Assembly (NCBI GenBank): GCA_964621345.1
Contig: CAZUON010000015.1
Coordinates: 1-64,000, forward strand
DNA length: 64,000 nt
From: Glaciecola sp964621345
Lineage (GTDB): Bacteria > Pseudomonadota > Gammaproteobacteria > Enterobacterales > Alteromonadaceae
Reading direction: 5' to 3'
In this document: positions 45,859 through 54,747 of the stretch, one piece after another
How the letters are laid out: each line of letters opens with the position of its first letter
Numbering within the stretch: position 1 is the stretch's first letter
Made by a program: the position numbers and the translations under genes
Notes under the pieces: model-generated
What the model was told of the DNA's origin: nothing
The model's input: only the letters and a program-made list of their open reading frames with translations
Databases searched by the model: none

Positions 45859-47043
45859 TTAAGCTATTTCGAATAAACCCGCAGCTCCCATGCCTCCGCC
45901 AATGCACATAGACACCACCACATATTTAACTCCGCGTCGCTTGCCTTCAATAAGTGCATGACCGGTAGTACGAGCACCTGTCATGCCATAGGGGTGACCA
46001 ATACTGATGGCGCCACCATTTACATTGTAAATCTCTGGGTCAATTCCAAGCTTATCGCGGCAATAAAGTGCTTGGCATGCAAAGGCTTCGTTTAGCTCCC
46101 ACAGACCGATGTCGTTAATTGATAAACCATGTAGTTTAAGTAGCTTAGGGATGGCATAAATAGGTCCAATGCCCATTTCTTCTGGTGCGTTACCCGCTAC
46201 TGCCATACCGCGATAAATTCCTAATGGCTCTAGACCACGCTGCTCGGCAAGCTTACGCTCCATTACCACACAGGCTGAGGCACCATCAGAAAGCTGCGAT
46301 GCGTTACCCGCGGTAATTAAACCGCCTTCTACTACCGGCTTTAAACCTTGCAAGTCAGTAAGTACTGTAGACGGACGATTACCTTCATCTTTGCTTAAGG
46401 TCACTTCCTCAAAACTAATTTCTTTGGTTTCTTTGTTCATTACGCCTTTAGTGGTCGTAATAGGTACAATTTCGTCGTCGAACTTACCCGCGGCTTGAGC
46501 TGCCGCCGTGCGTTGCTGTGAGCTTAGTGCATATTCGTCTTGTGCATCGCGTGAGATATTGTAAGTTTTAGCAACATGCTCTGCGGTGTATAGCATCGGC
46601 ATATAAGCGTGTTTTTCGTGCGCTGTTACGTTTTTATCCATACTTTTCCCAGCCCACTCAAAGTACTTTTGCTGTACTTCACTGATATTGTCTTGACCAC
46701 CGGCCACAACAACATCCATGCCATCAACAATGATTTGTTTCGCCGCGGTAGATATTGCCATTAAGCCAGAAGAGCATTGTCTGTCGATGGTTTGGCCTGA
46801 AACCGTGTTCGGTAAGCCTGCCGCTAGGCTTGCTAAGCGACCTATATTGCCACCTGCACTGCCGGCACTTAGCACCGAACCAATTACAACATCGTCTACC
46901 ATTGCGCCTTCAACACCGCTGCGTTCAACCGCATGCTTAATAGCGTGAGCCGTTAATGTGGGGGATTTTGTATTATTAAATGCACCGCGAAAAGCGCGAC
47001 CGATGGGGGTTCTGGCAGTTGAGACTATGACAGCTTCTTTCAT
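45859..47043 (-). CDS. Thiolase (acetyl-CoA C-acyltransferase)
   Basis: The protein is 394 aa. The active-site Cys90 lies in DRQCSSGLMAI, the His in SIGHPYGMTGAR, and the second Cys in SMCIGGGMGAAG. It either condenses two acetyl-CoA or cleaves beta-ketoacyl-CoA; the length and FadA/AtoB-like motifs do not distinguish these. No other beta-oxidation genes are next to it. It lies downstream of the rpsF-rpsR-rplI operon, from which it is separated by a strong terminator. Confidence 0.9.
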   Translation of the reverse strand: MKEAVIVSTARTPIGRAFRGAFNNTKSPTLTAHAIKHAVERSGVEGAMVDDVVIGSVLSAGSAGGNIGRLASLAAGLPNTVSGQTIDRQCSSGLMAISTAAKQIIVDGMDVVVAGGQDNISEVQQKYFEWAGKSMDKNVTAHEKHAYMPMLYTAEHVAKTYNISRDAQDEYALSSQQRTAAAQAAGKFDDEIVPITTTKGVMNKETKEISFEEVTLSKDEGNRPSTVLTDLQGLKPVVEGGLITAGNASQLSDGASACVVMERKLAEQRGLEPLGIYRGMAVAGNAPEEMGIGPIYAIPKLLKLHGLSINDIGLWELNEAFACQALYCRDKLGIDPEIYNVNGGAISIGHPYGMTGARTTGHALIEGKRRGVKYVVVSMCIGGGMGAAGLFEIA

Positions 47044-47163
47044 GACATTTCCTAATTAAACAATTTACAGTTGTTACATAATAGACAAGTTCAAGCATAA
47101 GCCCTATTTATATTATTGATTCAATTGTATGGTTTCGCTTAATAGTTAATAAAATCAGACGAT

Positions 47164-47194
47164 AAAAAAACCCGCTTGGCGAACCAAGCGGGTT
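47164..47194 (-). terminator. Terminator of the rpsF-rpsR-rplI operon
   Basis: On the minus strand the arms AACCCGCTTGG / CCAAGCGGGTT close a TTCG tetraloop and are followed by T5 (complement of 47164-47168). It lies about 25 bases past the rplI stop. Confidence 0.92.
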
Positions 47195-47219
47195 TTCGGT
47201 ACTTCATGCAAGTAGTAAA

Positions 47220-47672
47220 TTAAGCTTCAGCAATAATCTGAAGTTTAACTGACGCAGTCACTTCTGCGTGTACTTGTACGTCGATTTCGTATTCACCTGT
47301 ATCGCGAAGCGTACCAGTAGGTAGTTTCACTTCAGATTTAACAACTTCAACGCCAGCAGCAGTGATTGCATCAGCAATATCACGTGTGCCAACAGAACCG
47401 AATAATTTACCTTCGTCTCCAGCAGGAGCAGCAATTACTACAGTGTCTAGTGCGTTTAGTTTGTCAGCGCGTGCTTGAGATGCCGCTAATTGCTCTGCAA
47501 TTTTAGCTTCAAGCTCGGCACGACGTGCTTCGAATTTTTCAACGTTTGCTTTAGTTGCAGGTACTGCTTTTCCTTGTGGGAACAAGAAGTTGCGAGCATA
47601 ACCTGATTTTACTGTGACTTTGTCACCTAGTCCGCCTAAGTTGGCGATTTTGTCTAGTAGAACGATATCCAT
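47220..47672 (-). CDS. rplI: 50S ribosomal protein L9
   Basis: The protein is 150 aa. It begins MDIVLLDKIANLGGLGDKVTVKSGYARNFL, the L9 N-terminal domain with the GYARNFL signature, followed by a long helix and the C-terminal domain. L9 binds 23S rRNA at the base of the L1 stalk. It lies 26 bases after rpsR. Confidence 0.98.
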   Translation of the reverse strand: MDIVLLDKIANLGGLGDKVTVKSGYARNFLFPQGKAVPATKANVEKFEARRAELEAKIAEQLAASQARADKLNALDTVVIAAPAGDEGKLFGSVGTRDIADAITAAGVEVVKSEVKLPTGTLRDTGEYEIDVQVHAEVTASVKLQIIAEA

Positions 47673-47698
47673 CTTAACTACCCCTTAAATTGCCAAAC

Positions 47699-47926
47699 TT
47701 ACTTATGAGAGTCAGTGTAAGGTAACAACGCTAAAAAGCGCGCACGCTTAATTGCAGTTGATAGCTGACGCTGATACTTTGCACTGGTGCCGGTAATACG
47801 GCTAGGGACAATTTTGCCACTTTCAGTGATGTAATTTTTTAATAAAGAGATATCTTTATAATCGATTTGTACTACACCTTCTGCAGAAAAACGGCAGAAC
47901 TTACGACGTCTGAAAAAACGAGCCAT
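47699..47926 (-). CDS. rpsR: 30S ribosomal protein S18
   Basis: The protein is 75 aa. FFRRRKFCRF, IDYKDISLLKNYI, GKIVPSRITGT and AIKRARFLALLPY are S18 signatures. It pairs with S6 on the platform of the 30S subunit. It overlaps the rpsF stop by one base (TAATG) with no priB gene between, unlike E. coli. Confidence 0.98.
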   Translation of the reverse strand: MARFFRRRKFCRFSAEGVVQIDYKDISLLKNYITESGKIVPSRITGTSAKYQRQLSTAIKRARFLALLPYTDSHK

Positions 47927-48336
47927 TATGCATCTCCCTCTTCTGAGCTTGCTTCGGTGCTAGTAGTTTCAGCACTTACTGTAGCGGTGTTTGGTCTTTC
48001 ACGACGCTCTTCTCTACGCTCTTCTTTTGCCATAGGCGACTGCTCAGTGTCAGCACCTTTTGTGCGCATTACAAGATTACGTAAAACGATGTCGTTAAAG
48101 CGGAAAGCAGTTTCTAACTCTTCAACAGCTTCTGCAGTCGCTTCAGCGTTGATAAGTACATAGTGTGCTTTGTGAAGTTTTTCGATTGGATAAGCCAACT
48201 GACGACGGCCCCAATCTTCCAAACGATGGATTTTTCCGCCGTCTGTTTCTAGGATACCTTTGTATTTTTCGATCATACTAGGTACTTGTTCACTCTGATC
48301 TGGGTGAACCATAAATACGATTTCGTAATGACGCAT
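47926..48336 (-). CDS. rpsF: 30S ribosomal protein S6
   Basis: The protein is 136 aa. MRHYEIVFMVHPDQSEQV and YPIEKLHKAHYVLIN are typical. The C-terminal 40 residues form a charged tail rich in Glu, Arg, Thr and Ser ending EEGDA. A tail of this kind is the target of RimK glutamylation in E. coli; here it lacks the usual terminal EE repeat. It is the first gene of its operon and may be regulated by its own S6:S18 leader. Confidence 0.97.
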   Translation of the reverse strand: MRHYEIVFMVHPDQSEQVPSMIEKYKGILETDGGKIHRLEDWGRRQLAYPIEKLHKAHYVLINAEATAEAVEELETAFRFNDIVLRNLVMRTKGADTEQSPMAKEERREERRERPNTATVSAETTSTEASSEEGDA

Positions 48337-48372
48337 TACTGCTCCCTACGGTTATAGTCTCGGATAGTGCAA
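48337..48372 (-). promoter_or_regulatory. Possible S6:S18 autoregulatory leader before rpsF
   Basis: On the minus strand the sequence before the rpsF ATG reads CCGAGACTATAACCGTAGGGAGC. It contains the CCG trinucleotide close to the ribosome-binding site, as in the known S6:S18-binding leaders of rpsF. I could not confirm the full stem by eye. Confidence 0.4.
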
Positions 48373-48489
48373 TCGTCTATATAGAGACAAGGAACTTAGG
48401 ATGTTGATTGCAAGGGCGCGGATAATACAGAGAATTTGTGAAAAGGGCAAGAAGAATGTGCGTCTAATCGCCCTTTTTGGTGCTATTTT

Positions 48490-48960
48490 TTACAGCACTG
48501 TCATAACATGTAAAACACCCACATCGGTTTGTTTTACCGCCACCTTATCACCTGCCTTAATTGGCACGTCAGCCATCAAACGCCAGGTCACGCCTGAATA
48601 TTCATAAGTGGGGAGCTCATGAACGGGTAAAAGGGGGTCAATATCTTGGGGGCACACAAAACTATAACCCACAATATCATTGTCGGCCCGTTTGGTATCA
48701 ACATTTGACTGCAAGCCTTTGAGCTTTTTCCAAAGCAATAAAGCAAACAGTGCCGTAAAAATCGACACGCTCATTAAAGACGCTAACCACGTATCTGGCA
48801 CAATGCCAAAGTAGATTAGGCCTGCGGTTACAATTGTGGCTAAACCAATGAAAAAGACAAAAAAGGTACTAAAACCTAATACGACAATTTCAATTGCTAG
48901 TAAGGTTATGCCAACCACTAATAAGGTTTCAGCATAATGCTCAGAAAACCATTGCATCAT
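48490..48960 (-). CDS. NfeD-family membrane protein
   Basis: The protein is 156 aa. Three to four hydrophobic segments at the N-terminus (LLVVGITLLAIEIVVLGFSTFF, LIYFGIVPDTWLASLMSVSIF) are followed by a soluble OB-fold domain (GVTWRLMADVPIKAGDKVAVKQ). This is the short NfeD1b-like form usually encoded with an SPFH protein, here immediately upstream (9-base gap). The pair organises membrane microdomains or helps membrane protein quality control. GGAGG precedes the ATG. Confidence 0.88.
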   Translation of the reverse strand: MMQWFSEHYAETLLVVGITLLAIEIVVLGFSTFFVFFIGLATIVTAGLIYFGIVPDTWLASLMSVSIFTALFALLLWKKLKGLQSNVDTKRADNDIVGYSFVCPQDIDPLLPVHELPTYEYSGVTWRLMADVPIKAGDKVAVKQTDVGVLHVMTVL

Positions 48961-48969
48961 TTGCCTCCT

Positions 48970-49908
48970 TTACTTACCCGCCTGCAGGGCTTTAATTATA
49001 CTTGTTGCTTGCGCGACCACTGAGCCTGCCTCGGTGCTTGAGTCAGGCAATAGTACCACTGAAGATTCTTTGGCGATGGCTTGTTTGGCCTCAATGGCTT
49101 TAGTTGCAAGGTCGAGCTCAATCGCTTTTTGACCTTCACTGGTGTCTGCCGCTTCACCAACTTTACGTAGGGCCTCGGCTTGTGCGTCGGCAACCGCAAC
49201 AATCGCAGATGCCTCACCTTGAGCACGCAGAATCTGCTCTTCTTTGTCGGCTTCTGCCGCTAATACCACTGACGCTTTTTCACCTTCAGCACGGTTAATT
49301 GCCGCCTGACGATCACCCTCTGATTCAAGGATTTGTGCACGTTTTACACGCTCTGCTTTCATTTGTGCTTCCATCGCTTCCATGACTGAACTAGGCGGAA
49401 TGATGTCTTTAATTTCGTAGCGCATAACCTGAATACCCCAAGGGCCTGCCGCAACATTAATCGCGCTCACAATATTAGTATTTAGGATGTCACGCTCTTC
49501 AAAGGTTTTATCAAGCTCCATTTTACCAAGCTCTGAACGCATAGTAGTTTGCGCTAATTGCGTTACCGCAAACACATAATCCTCTACGCCATAGGTCGCT
49601 TTGTAGGGATCTAAAACACGAAAGTACAATACACCATCCACTGATAACGAAATGTTGTCTTTAGTAATGGCGCTTTGCTCAGGCACATCTACCGCTTGCT
49701 CTTTTAGGGAACGATCGGCTGAGATTTTGTCTACAAATGGTAAAATGAAATTGAGTCCGGCTTCCTTGGTCGATTGATACTTCCCGAATCGTTCAATAAT
49801 GAACGCACGGTTTTGCGGCACAAATTTAATCGAGGTTTTAATTAAAATCACCACAAGGATGATAAGAGCAACCTCTGCTCTAAATAAAATATCTAAGATA
49901 GCTTCCAT
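48970..49908 (-). CDS. SPFH/Band 7 membrane protein, QmcA/paraslipin type
   Basis: The protein is 312 aa. One N-terminal helix (about 10-26) precedes a Band 7 domain with FIIERFGKYQSTKEAGLNFILPFVD and a long coiled region rich in Ala/Glu (ESEGDRQAAINRAEGEKASVVLAAEA). It lacks proteolytic activity itself and oligomerises in the membrane. Its partner NfeD gene follows. It is distinct from hflK and hflC, although of the same superfamily. Confidence 0.9.
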   Translation of the reverse strand: MEAILDILFRAEVALIILVVILIKTSIKFVPQNRAFIIERFGKYQSTKEAGLNFILPFVDKISADRSLKEQAVDVPEQSAITKDNISLSVDGVLYFRVLDPYKATYGVEDYVFAVTQLAQTTMRSELGKMELDKTFEERDILNTNIVSAINVAAGPWGIQVMRYEIKDIIPPSSVMEAMEAQMKAERVKRAQILESEGDRQAAINRAEGEKASVVLAAEADKEEQILRAQGEASAIVAVADAQAEALRKVGEAADTSEGQKAIELDLATKAIEAKQAIAKESSVVLLPDSSTEAGSVVAQATSIIKALQAGK

Positions 49909-50034
49909 GTCTTTTCCTTATTTTTAGCTAGTACAACAACGTTTAGCTCGCTAAATAATATTACTGTTTGCGCTAACGTTACGCCAGTTTTATATTACAA
50001 CAGAAATAAATGCCGAAAAAAGTAAAGGACGATA

Positions 50035-50559
50035 GTGAGCCAATTAAATACTCAGCAAATTGAACAGCGCATTAAACAACTAAAACAAGACTACAATTTA
50101 CAAGCTCACCCAGAAGGAGGTTTTTATTCGGAGCAATATCGCGCCGATACCGAGGTCAACTCTCCTGTCGATAACGATGCAAGAGCGAGCCTCTCGCATA
50201 TCTATTTTTTGCTAATCAAAGGACAAGTAAGCCGCTGGCATAAAGTGCTACATGACGAAATCTGGAATGTATATGAGGGCGATCCGCTGCGGATATTGAC
50301 CTTAAGCGATGAAGAAATAGATGATGACTGTATTGGTCAGCAAACGCAGGCAACAAATTTAGGTAAAGCAAAGCCTCATCATTTTTTCAAAGTCGTAAAA
50401 GGCGGTGATTATCAAGCGGCAGAGAGCACAGGAGAGTATACGTTTGTAGGATGTAGCGTCGCCCCAGCGTTTGAGTTCAGAGACTTTTCATATATTGAAG
50501 ATAGTCCCACTCAAGAGCTTGTAAAAAGTAAAGGTGCTGATTATGAGAAGTTTTTATAA
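50035..50559 (+). CDS. Cupin family protein (DUF985-like)
   Basis: The protein is 174 aa. HPEGGFYSEQYRA, HIYFLLIKGQVSRWHKVLHDEIWNVYEG and FVGCSVAPAFEFRDF match the DUF985 cupin group. The His/Glu pairs form a possible metal site. Function is unknown. The start is a GTG with AAAGGA seven bases upstream. It converges closely with the DUF5916 gene, with seven bases between the stops. Confidence 0.82.
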   Translation: MSQLNTQQIEQRIKQLKQDYNLQAHPEGGFYSEQYRADTEVNSPVDNDARASLSHIYFLLIKGQVSRWHKVLHDEIWNVYEGDPLRILTLSDEEIDDDCIGQQTQATNLGKAKPHHFFKVVKGGDYQAAESTGEYTFVGCSVAPAFEFRDFSYIEDSPTQELVKSKGADYEKFL

Positions 50560-50566
50560 AAAGCTC

Positions 50567-52891
50567 TCAAGGCAACCAGGCATAACTAAACTTCATGAAC
50601 AGCGACTGATTATCTGCAACTAGCTTATTAAGATCTTCATTTTCAAAAGCCGATTGCGAATAGCCTACAAAGAATTTGGTCAGCGGATTCACTTTGTAAG
50701 AATACAAGAGCTGAAAGCCTAAGTTTCGGCTCTTTTCTTCAACCTCGACCACGTAGTTGTTTGGGTTCCGGTCAATATCAGAATACGCAATAATTAAACG
50801 CAAAAATTGGCGAGGGTCAAGTTGGTAGGTAATACGTGTATCGATAAGGTTAGCGACAAACAGGCTTTGATCTGCAGAGTCTAATTCACTGTAGGTATAA
50901 TCTAAGCTTACACTGGTATTTATGCCTATGTTTAAATCAAATCCATTCTCTGCAAACACTTGCTCGCCTAAGCGGTTATTAACCAAGTCGATGCGATCGC
51001 CCATTCGTAAAAAGCTATAGAATTCAATAAAGGCATTGGGCTGCATTTCACCGTAGAGTTTAAAAGCGCTTTCGGTAAACAAGGTAGTATTACCGTCAAT
51101 GGCTAAACTTGACCCATCTAGGCGTAAACCCACTCGGTCTCGGGTTTCATAGCCAAACTCAAAATAAGACTGCAAATCGGCACGCACCCCCACCTGGGCC
51201 TCAAGCTCTTTTTCAATTAGCTCGCCATTATCGTTATGAGTAATATCCCAATCTCCGCTAACTTGTACGCGATTCCACCAGCTTTCTTCGTTATACCAAC
51301 GATAGCCTGCACCAAACACATAGCGTTGACGGTCCGCATTGTTCTGAAACCCTAAATCAGCCCGGTAATCTGCATCAATCACGATGCGGCGTGCGCGTAA
51401 AAAGTAATTCTCATTCTCACGCTCATAATTAATACGGTACAAAAGACCCTTGATCGTATCGTCAGTTCTTGTTCTAAGCGCAGCTTCATTTAAATCAGAA
51501 TCTTGTGAACAATCGTTGTCACAAAAATCCAAGAACAAGTCTTCAGGATAGTCGGTAGAAGTATGCACCACTTGCACACGCAAGGTGTCTTGTTCGCTTA
51601 GCCTGTAGCGGGTATCAATTGCGTTAACTAGATTTTGATAGCTGTCTGAGCTTCGTAGGGTGCTTACCACACCCACGGAGAAATCATCCGAATAATCAAA
51701 GCGGTACCGCCCAGCAAAGTTCACAGACTTTTCTTCTAAGGTCGCAACAGATGAACCCCGGTTGCCGGGAATAATAAAACTAGTACTAATATCGTTAGCA
51801 ACAAATACACCCACCGAATGATTTTGCACACGCCCTGTGAGTTTTGCACCGTAGTCTGGGGAGTTGATATTACGCGTGTAAACTAAGTTCTCGATAGAGG
51901 AAAAATAATCGGCGTTTTCTACAAAAAATGGTCGTTGCTCTGAAAAAAACAAGTTAAAGCTGTTATTAATATTCAGCTGAGCCTCGTCGGCTTCAACTTG
52001 TGAAAAGTCTGGGTTTAAGGTTCCTGAAAAGGTTAACTCAGGTGTTATGCCCCAGTTAACGTCAACACCTATCTCTTGTGTACGCTCATATTCCCAGTCT
52101 CGGGTTTCAAGAACATCTCTGCTGCGAGATGCCCCGGCCACAGCAGTTGGCACAATGGTGATTTTTTCACCTTGTTTTGCATCTTTAAAGCCGCTTATAT
52201 CGCCCATTTGACAGAGTCCACAGGCATTGTCGCGGTCAAACGGCACCTGCGAAATTCGATAGTTATCAACTCGCGGATAAAAACGCACGAACTCCACGCC
52301 CCATGTCTTATCTTCATTTTCCTCTAAAAAATTCATCAAGCGCAAGGGAATACGAATTTCGACAACAAAGCCCTCATCAGTGATTTGCCCAGCCGACTCC
52401 CAAATGCCGTTCCAACTTTTGCTCTCGTTGCCGGTCATTTCATTTTCTATAGCGTCGGTTTGCACACCAAGAGGATTCACAAAATACTGATAAGCTAAAC
52501 GTCCATCGTTGTAAGTATCGATTTTAACGCCTACTAAGTCTTCGCCAGATGTGCGGTCGCGATCACGTAAAAACGCGCGAATATTTTCAGGATTATCGTC
52601 TTTTGCAATAAAGGCAACCACAAGCTCAGTTCCGTTTTCAAAGAACTTCACCACGGTATCAACAGGTGGCTTGGTATTTTCAAAAGGGCGGGTAACGTAA
52701 TTAAGCGATACTTGGGAGGCTTTCTGCCATGCTGGCTCGTCGAGCTTGCCGTCAATGGTAACGGGCTCAGTAACCGTAGGAATATCCAATTGCGGAGCAG
52801 CTTGAGTCTGCGCTACAAGCATAAGCACAAATGCCGTGCAGAGCAGCTTTATAGAAGTGCAGTTGAGCATAAAAATTAATAAGCGAGTCAT
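50567..52891 (-). CDS. DUF5916 outer-membrane protein with CBM9-like domain
   Basis: The protein is about 774 aa. After a signal peptide (ends QTQA) comes a carbohydrate-binding-9-like domain (TIDGKLDEPAWQKAS, about 30-210) and then a long beta-rich region ending KFSYAWLP that looks like an outer-membrane barrel. The motif SQVEADEAQLNINNSFNLFFSEQRPFF is characteristic of DUF5916. Such proteins often sit near hydrolases or transporters in marine bacteria, but their function is unknown. The ATG at 52891 is chosen; an ATG seven codons later also gives a signal peptide. Confidence 0.85.
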   Translation of the reverse strand: MTRLLIFMLNCTSIKLLCTAFVLMLVAQTQAAPQLDIPTVTEPVTIDGKLDEPAWQKASQVSLNYVTRPFENTKPPVDTVVKFFENGTELVVAFIAKDDNPENIRAFLRDRDRTSGEDLVGVKIDTYNDGRLAYQYFVNPLGVQTDAIENEMTGNESKSWNGIWESAGQITDEGFVVEIRIPLRLMNFLEENEDKTWGVEFVRFYPRVDNYRISQVPFDRDNACGLCQMGDISGFKDAKQGEKITIVPTAVAGASRSRDVLETRDWEYERTQEIGVDVNWGITPELTFSGTLNPDFSQVEADEAQLNINNSFNLFFSEQRPFFVENADYFSSIENLVYTRNINSPDYGAKLTGRVQNHSVGVFVANDISTSFIIPGNRGSSVATLEEKSVNFAGRYRFDYSDDFSVGVVSTLRSSDSYQNLVNAIDTRYRLSEQDTLRVQVVHTSTDYPEDLFLDFCDNDCSQDSDLNEAALRTRTDDTIKGLLYRINYERENENYFLRARRIVIDADYRADLGFQNNADRQRYVFGAGYRWYNEESWWNRVQVSGDWDITHNDNGELIEKELEAQVGVRADLQSYFEFGYETRDRVGLRLDGSSLAIDGNTTLFTESAFKLYGEMQPNAFIEFYSFLRMGDRIDLVNNRLGEQVFAENGFDLNIGINTSVSLDYTYSELDSADQSLFVANLIDTRITYQLDPRQFLRLIIAYSDIDRNPNNYVVEVEEKSRNLGFQLLYSYKVNPLTKFFVGYSQSAFENEDLNKLVADNQSLFMKFSYAWLP

Positions 52892-53071
52892 AATGGCGCA
52901 GAATACTACCGTAATTTGTAAATGAAGTACTAGTGGTGCACAGAAGTATTTTTGTATCGACACTATATAAACATTACTTGAACGAGGTTCCGATATGGAT
53001 AGTCTTGGCATTCAAAGTAAATTCACCTATGATTTAGGTTCTTATCGTCAACATACAAAAGGACTTAAAGA

Positions 53072-53425
53072 ATGACAGACCCCATATTAGAACCTGGTAA
53101 CGACAACTCATCTATGGCTAAGCTGATATACATCTTGTACTTGGTGGGCTTAGCGATCGGTTTAACCAGTTTGGTGGGGGTAATCATCGCCTACATCAAC
53201 AAAAATGAAAGCCCTGAGTGGTTACAAACGCACTTCCAATTTCAAATCAGAACTTTTTGGATAGGCTTTTTAATGCTGTTTATAGGAACCATTTTAGTGG
53301 TTGTTGTAATTGGATGGTTAGTCTATTTATTTTTTGCTGTTTGGCTAATTATTCGATGCGTGAAGGGCTTCCAACTTATTGATAAAGGACAAGCACACCC
53401 AAACCCAACGACTTGGATGTTTTAA
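53072..53425 (+). CDS. DUF4870-like small membrane protein
   Basis: The protein is 117 aa with three hydrophobic segments (LIYILYLVGLAIGLTSLVGVIIAYI, TFWIGFLMLFIGTILVVVVIGWLVYLFFAVWLIIRCV). WLQTHFQFQIRTFW is the Tic20/DUF4870 signature. AAAGGAC upstream (53058-53064) is the ribosome-binding site. Function is unknown. Confidence 0.85.
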   Translation: MTDPILEPGNDNSSMAKLIYILYLVGLAIGLTSLVGVIIAYINKNESPEWLQTHFQFQIRTFWIGFLMLFIGTILVVVVIGWLVYLFFAVWLIIRCVKGFQLIDKGQAHPNPTTWMF

Positions 53426-53449
53426 TATTCTAAGTTCACAGCAATTTTG

Positions 53450-53477
53450 ATTGGCAAGGCGTTACGCGCTTGCCAAT
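53450..53477. repeat. Inverted repeat between DUF4870 gene and the chemoreceptor
   Basis: The arms ATTGGCAAG and CTTGCCAAT enclose a ten-base loop. It overlaps the 3' end of the chemoreceptor gene, at a convergent junction. No long T-run follows on either strand. Confidence 0.5.
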
Positions 53478-54547
53478 TCATCCAACGACTTCATCACTTT
53501 TTCACTGGCCGCTTCCATCGCTTTTAAATGGCTAATGGCTTGCCCTTTGTTGCCTTCTTCAAGAGCAGTCAGAGCACTAATGCCCTCTTGATGCACTTGT
53601 TGATGCGGGCGCTCTAAGGCTCTGTAAGCATTATGCTTAGCAATTTCGCTTTGTGCTTGTTCGGCATACCATTTACCTAATCGGCAGTTAATATGATCGT
53701 TTAAGTCGTGAGCTCGCTTCGAATTTAGACCAATCATACTGGCGTAGACATCGTTCTTCCATACGATGTGATCCAGCTTAACCGTTTGAATAAATGACAA
53801 ACGAGAGGAATCAGAAATCGTCGAGGTCATACTTTCGCACTTAGCAACAATAGACTGATAATGCGTATTCAATTGATTCACACCTTCTGACAAGCTTGCG
53901 TTATTGCCAGAGATTTCATCTACCGAACCTACCGCTGATTTAGTAGAGTTCAAAATGCTCGTAACTAATTCTGCCACTTCACTGGCCGATTTATTTGTTT
54001 CTGTGGCAAGTGTTCGAACTTCATCTGCAACAACACTAAACCCTCTACCGGCATCCCCTGCTCTTGCCGCTTCAATCGCAGCATTTAGGGCAAGAAGATT
54101 GGTTTGGTCAGAAATGTTAGTTATGGTAGAAACAAAAGTATTAATGCTATCAGCCGTATCAGACAAGCCTGTTATGCTGCTTGCCATACCGCCCATTTTG
54201 GTGCCCATCTGATCCATAGAGTTCAAGATATTTGCGAGCTCTGCACTAGACACGTCAAATAACTCATTAACCTGCTCCACAGCCTGAGACTCACTATCGA
54301 TTCGTTGAAAGGAGTCCAATACTGTTTCACGAATACCCTCGACTTGTTGCATTGCGCCAACTGCACAATTAAGCAAGTTTTGCTCAAAGGCATCAGCCTG
54401 ATTAGCATTTGCCGCTGCCAGTTGGTCATTCAGGAGTGAACATTCTTCTTGTAGCATTTTATTATCTGCCTCAAGAGCAGAAAGCCTTTCTTTTAATTCG
54501 GTATATTCTTTGACAACACGCTTGTGTTGACTGGCCAAAACTAGCAT
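53462..54547 (-). CDS. Soluble chemoreceptor with CZB zinc domain
   Basis: The protein is about 361 aa. It lacks membrane helices. An N-terminal coiled coil (to about 60) leads to a methyl-accepting signalling domain with the hairpin tip NLLALNAAIEAARAGDAGRGFSVVADEVRTLA. The C-terminal CZB domain has the His3Cys set DHIVWK, CRLGKWY, ERPHQQVH. CZB proteins sense zinc or, in some MCPs, hypochlorous acid. The ATG at 54547 has AAGGAAG about nine bases upstream and is preferred over the longer reading. No other chemotaxis genes lie nearby. Confidence 0.9.
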   Translation of the reverse strand: MLVLASQHKRVVKEYTELKERLSALEADNKMLQEECSLLNDQLAAANANQADAFEQNLLNCAVGAMQQVEGIRETVLDSFQRIDSESQAVEQVNELFDVSSAELANILNSMDQMGTKMGGMASSITGLSDTADSINTFVSTITNISDQTNLLALNAAIEAARAGDAGRGFSVVADEVRTLATETNKSASEVAELVTSILNSTKSAVGSVDEISGNNASLSEGVNQLNTHYQSIVAKCESMTSTISDSSRLSFIQTVKLDHIVWKNDVYASMIGLNSKRAHDLNDHINCRLGKWYAEQAQSEIAKHNAYRALERPHQQVHQEGISALTALEEGNKGQAISHLKAMEAASEKVMKSLDELASA

Positions 54548-54747
54548 ATGTACAAACTTCCTTAACAGTAGCGTCGAAACAGACAATATTTGGATACAAC
54601 AATCATTAAAAGATGTATCGGAATAGGTTGCCAAAACATTAGCAAGAACTGTGCAAGATTGTATAAGGAGAATGGCTTGTCAGTGCTGACGCACATAACG
54701 CGACCAAAAAAGCGTGCAACAAACTGTGTAATTGAAGGTTTCTAGGA

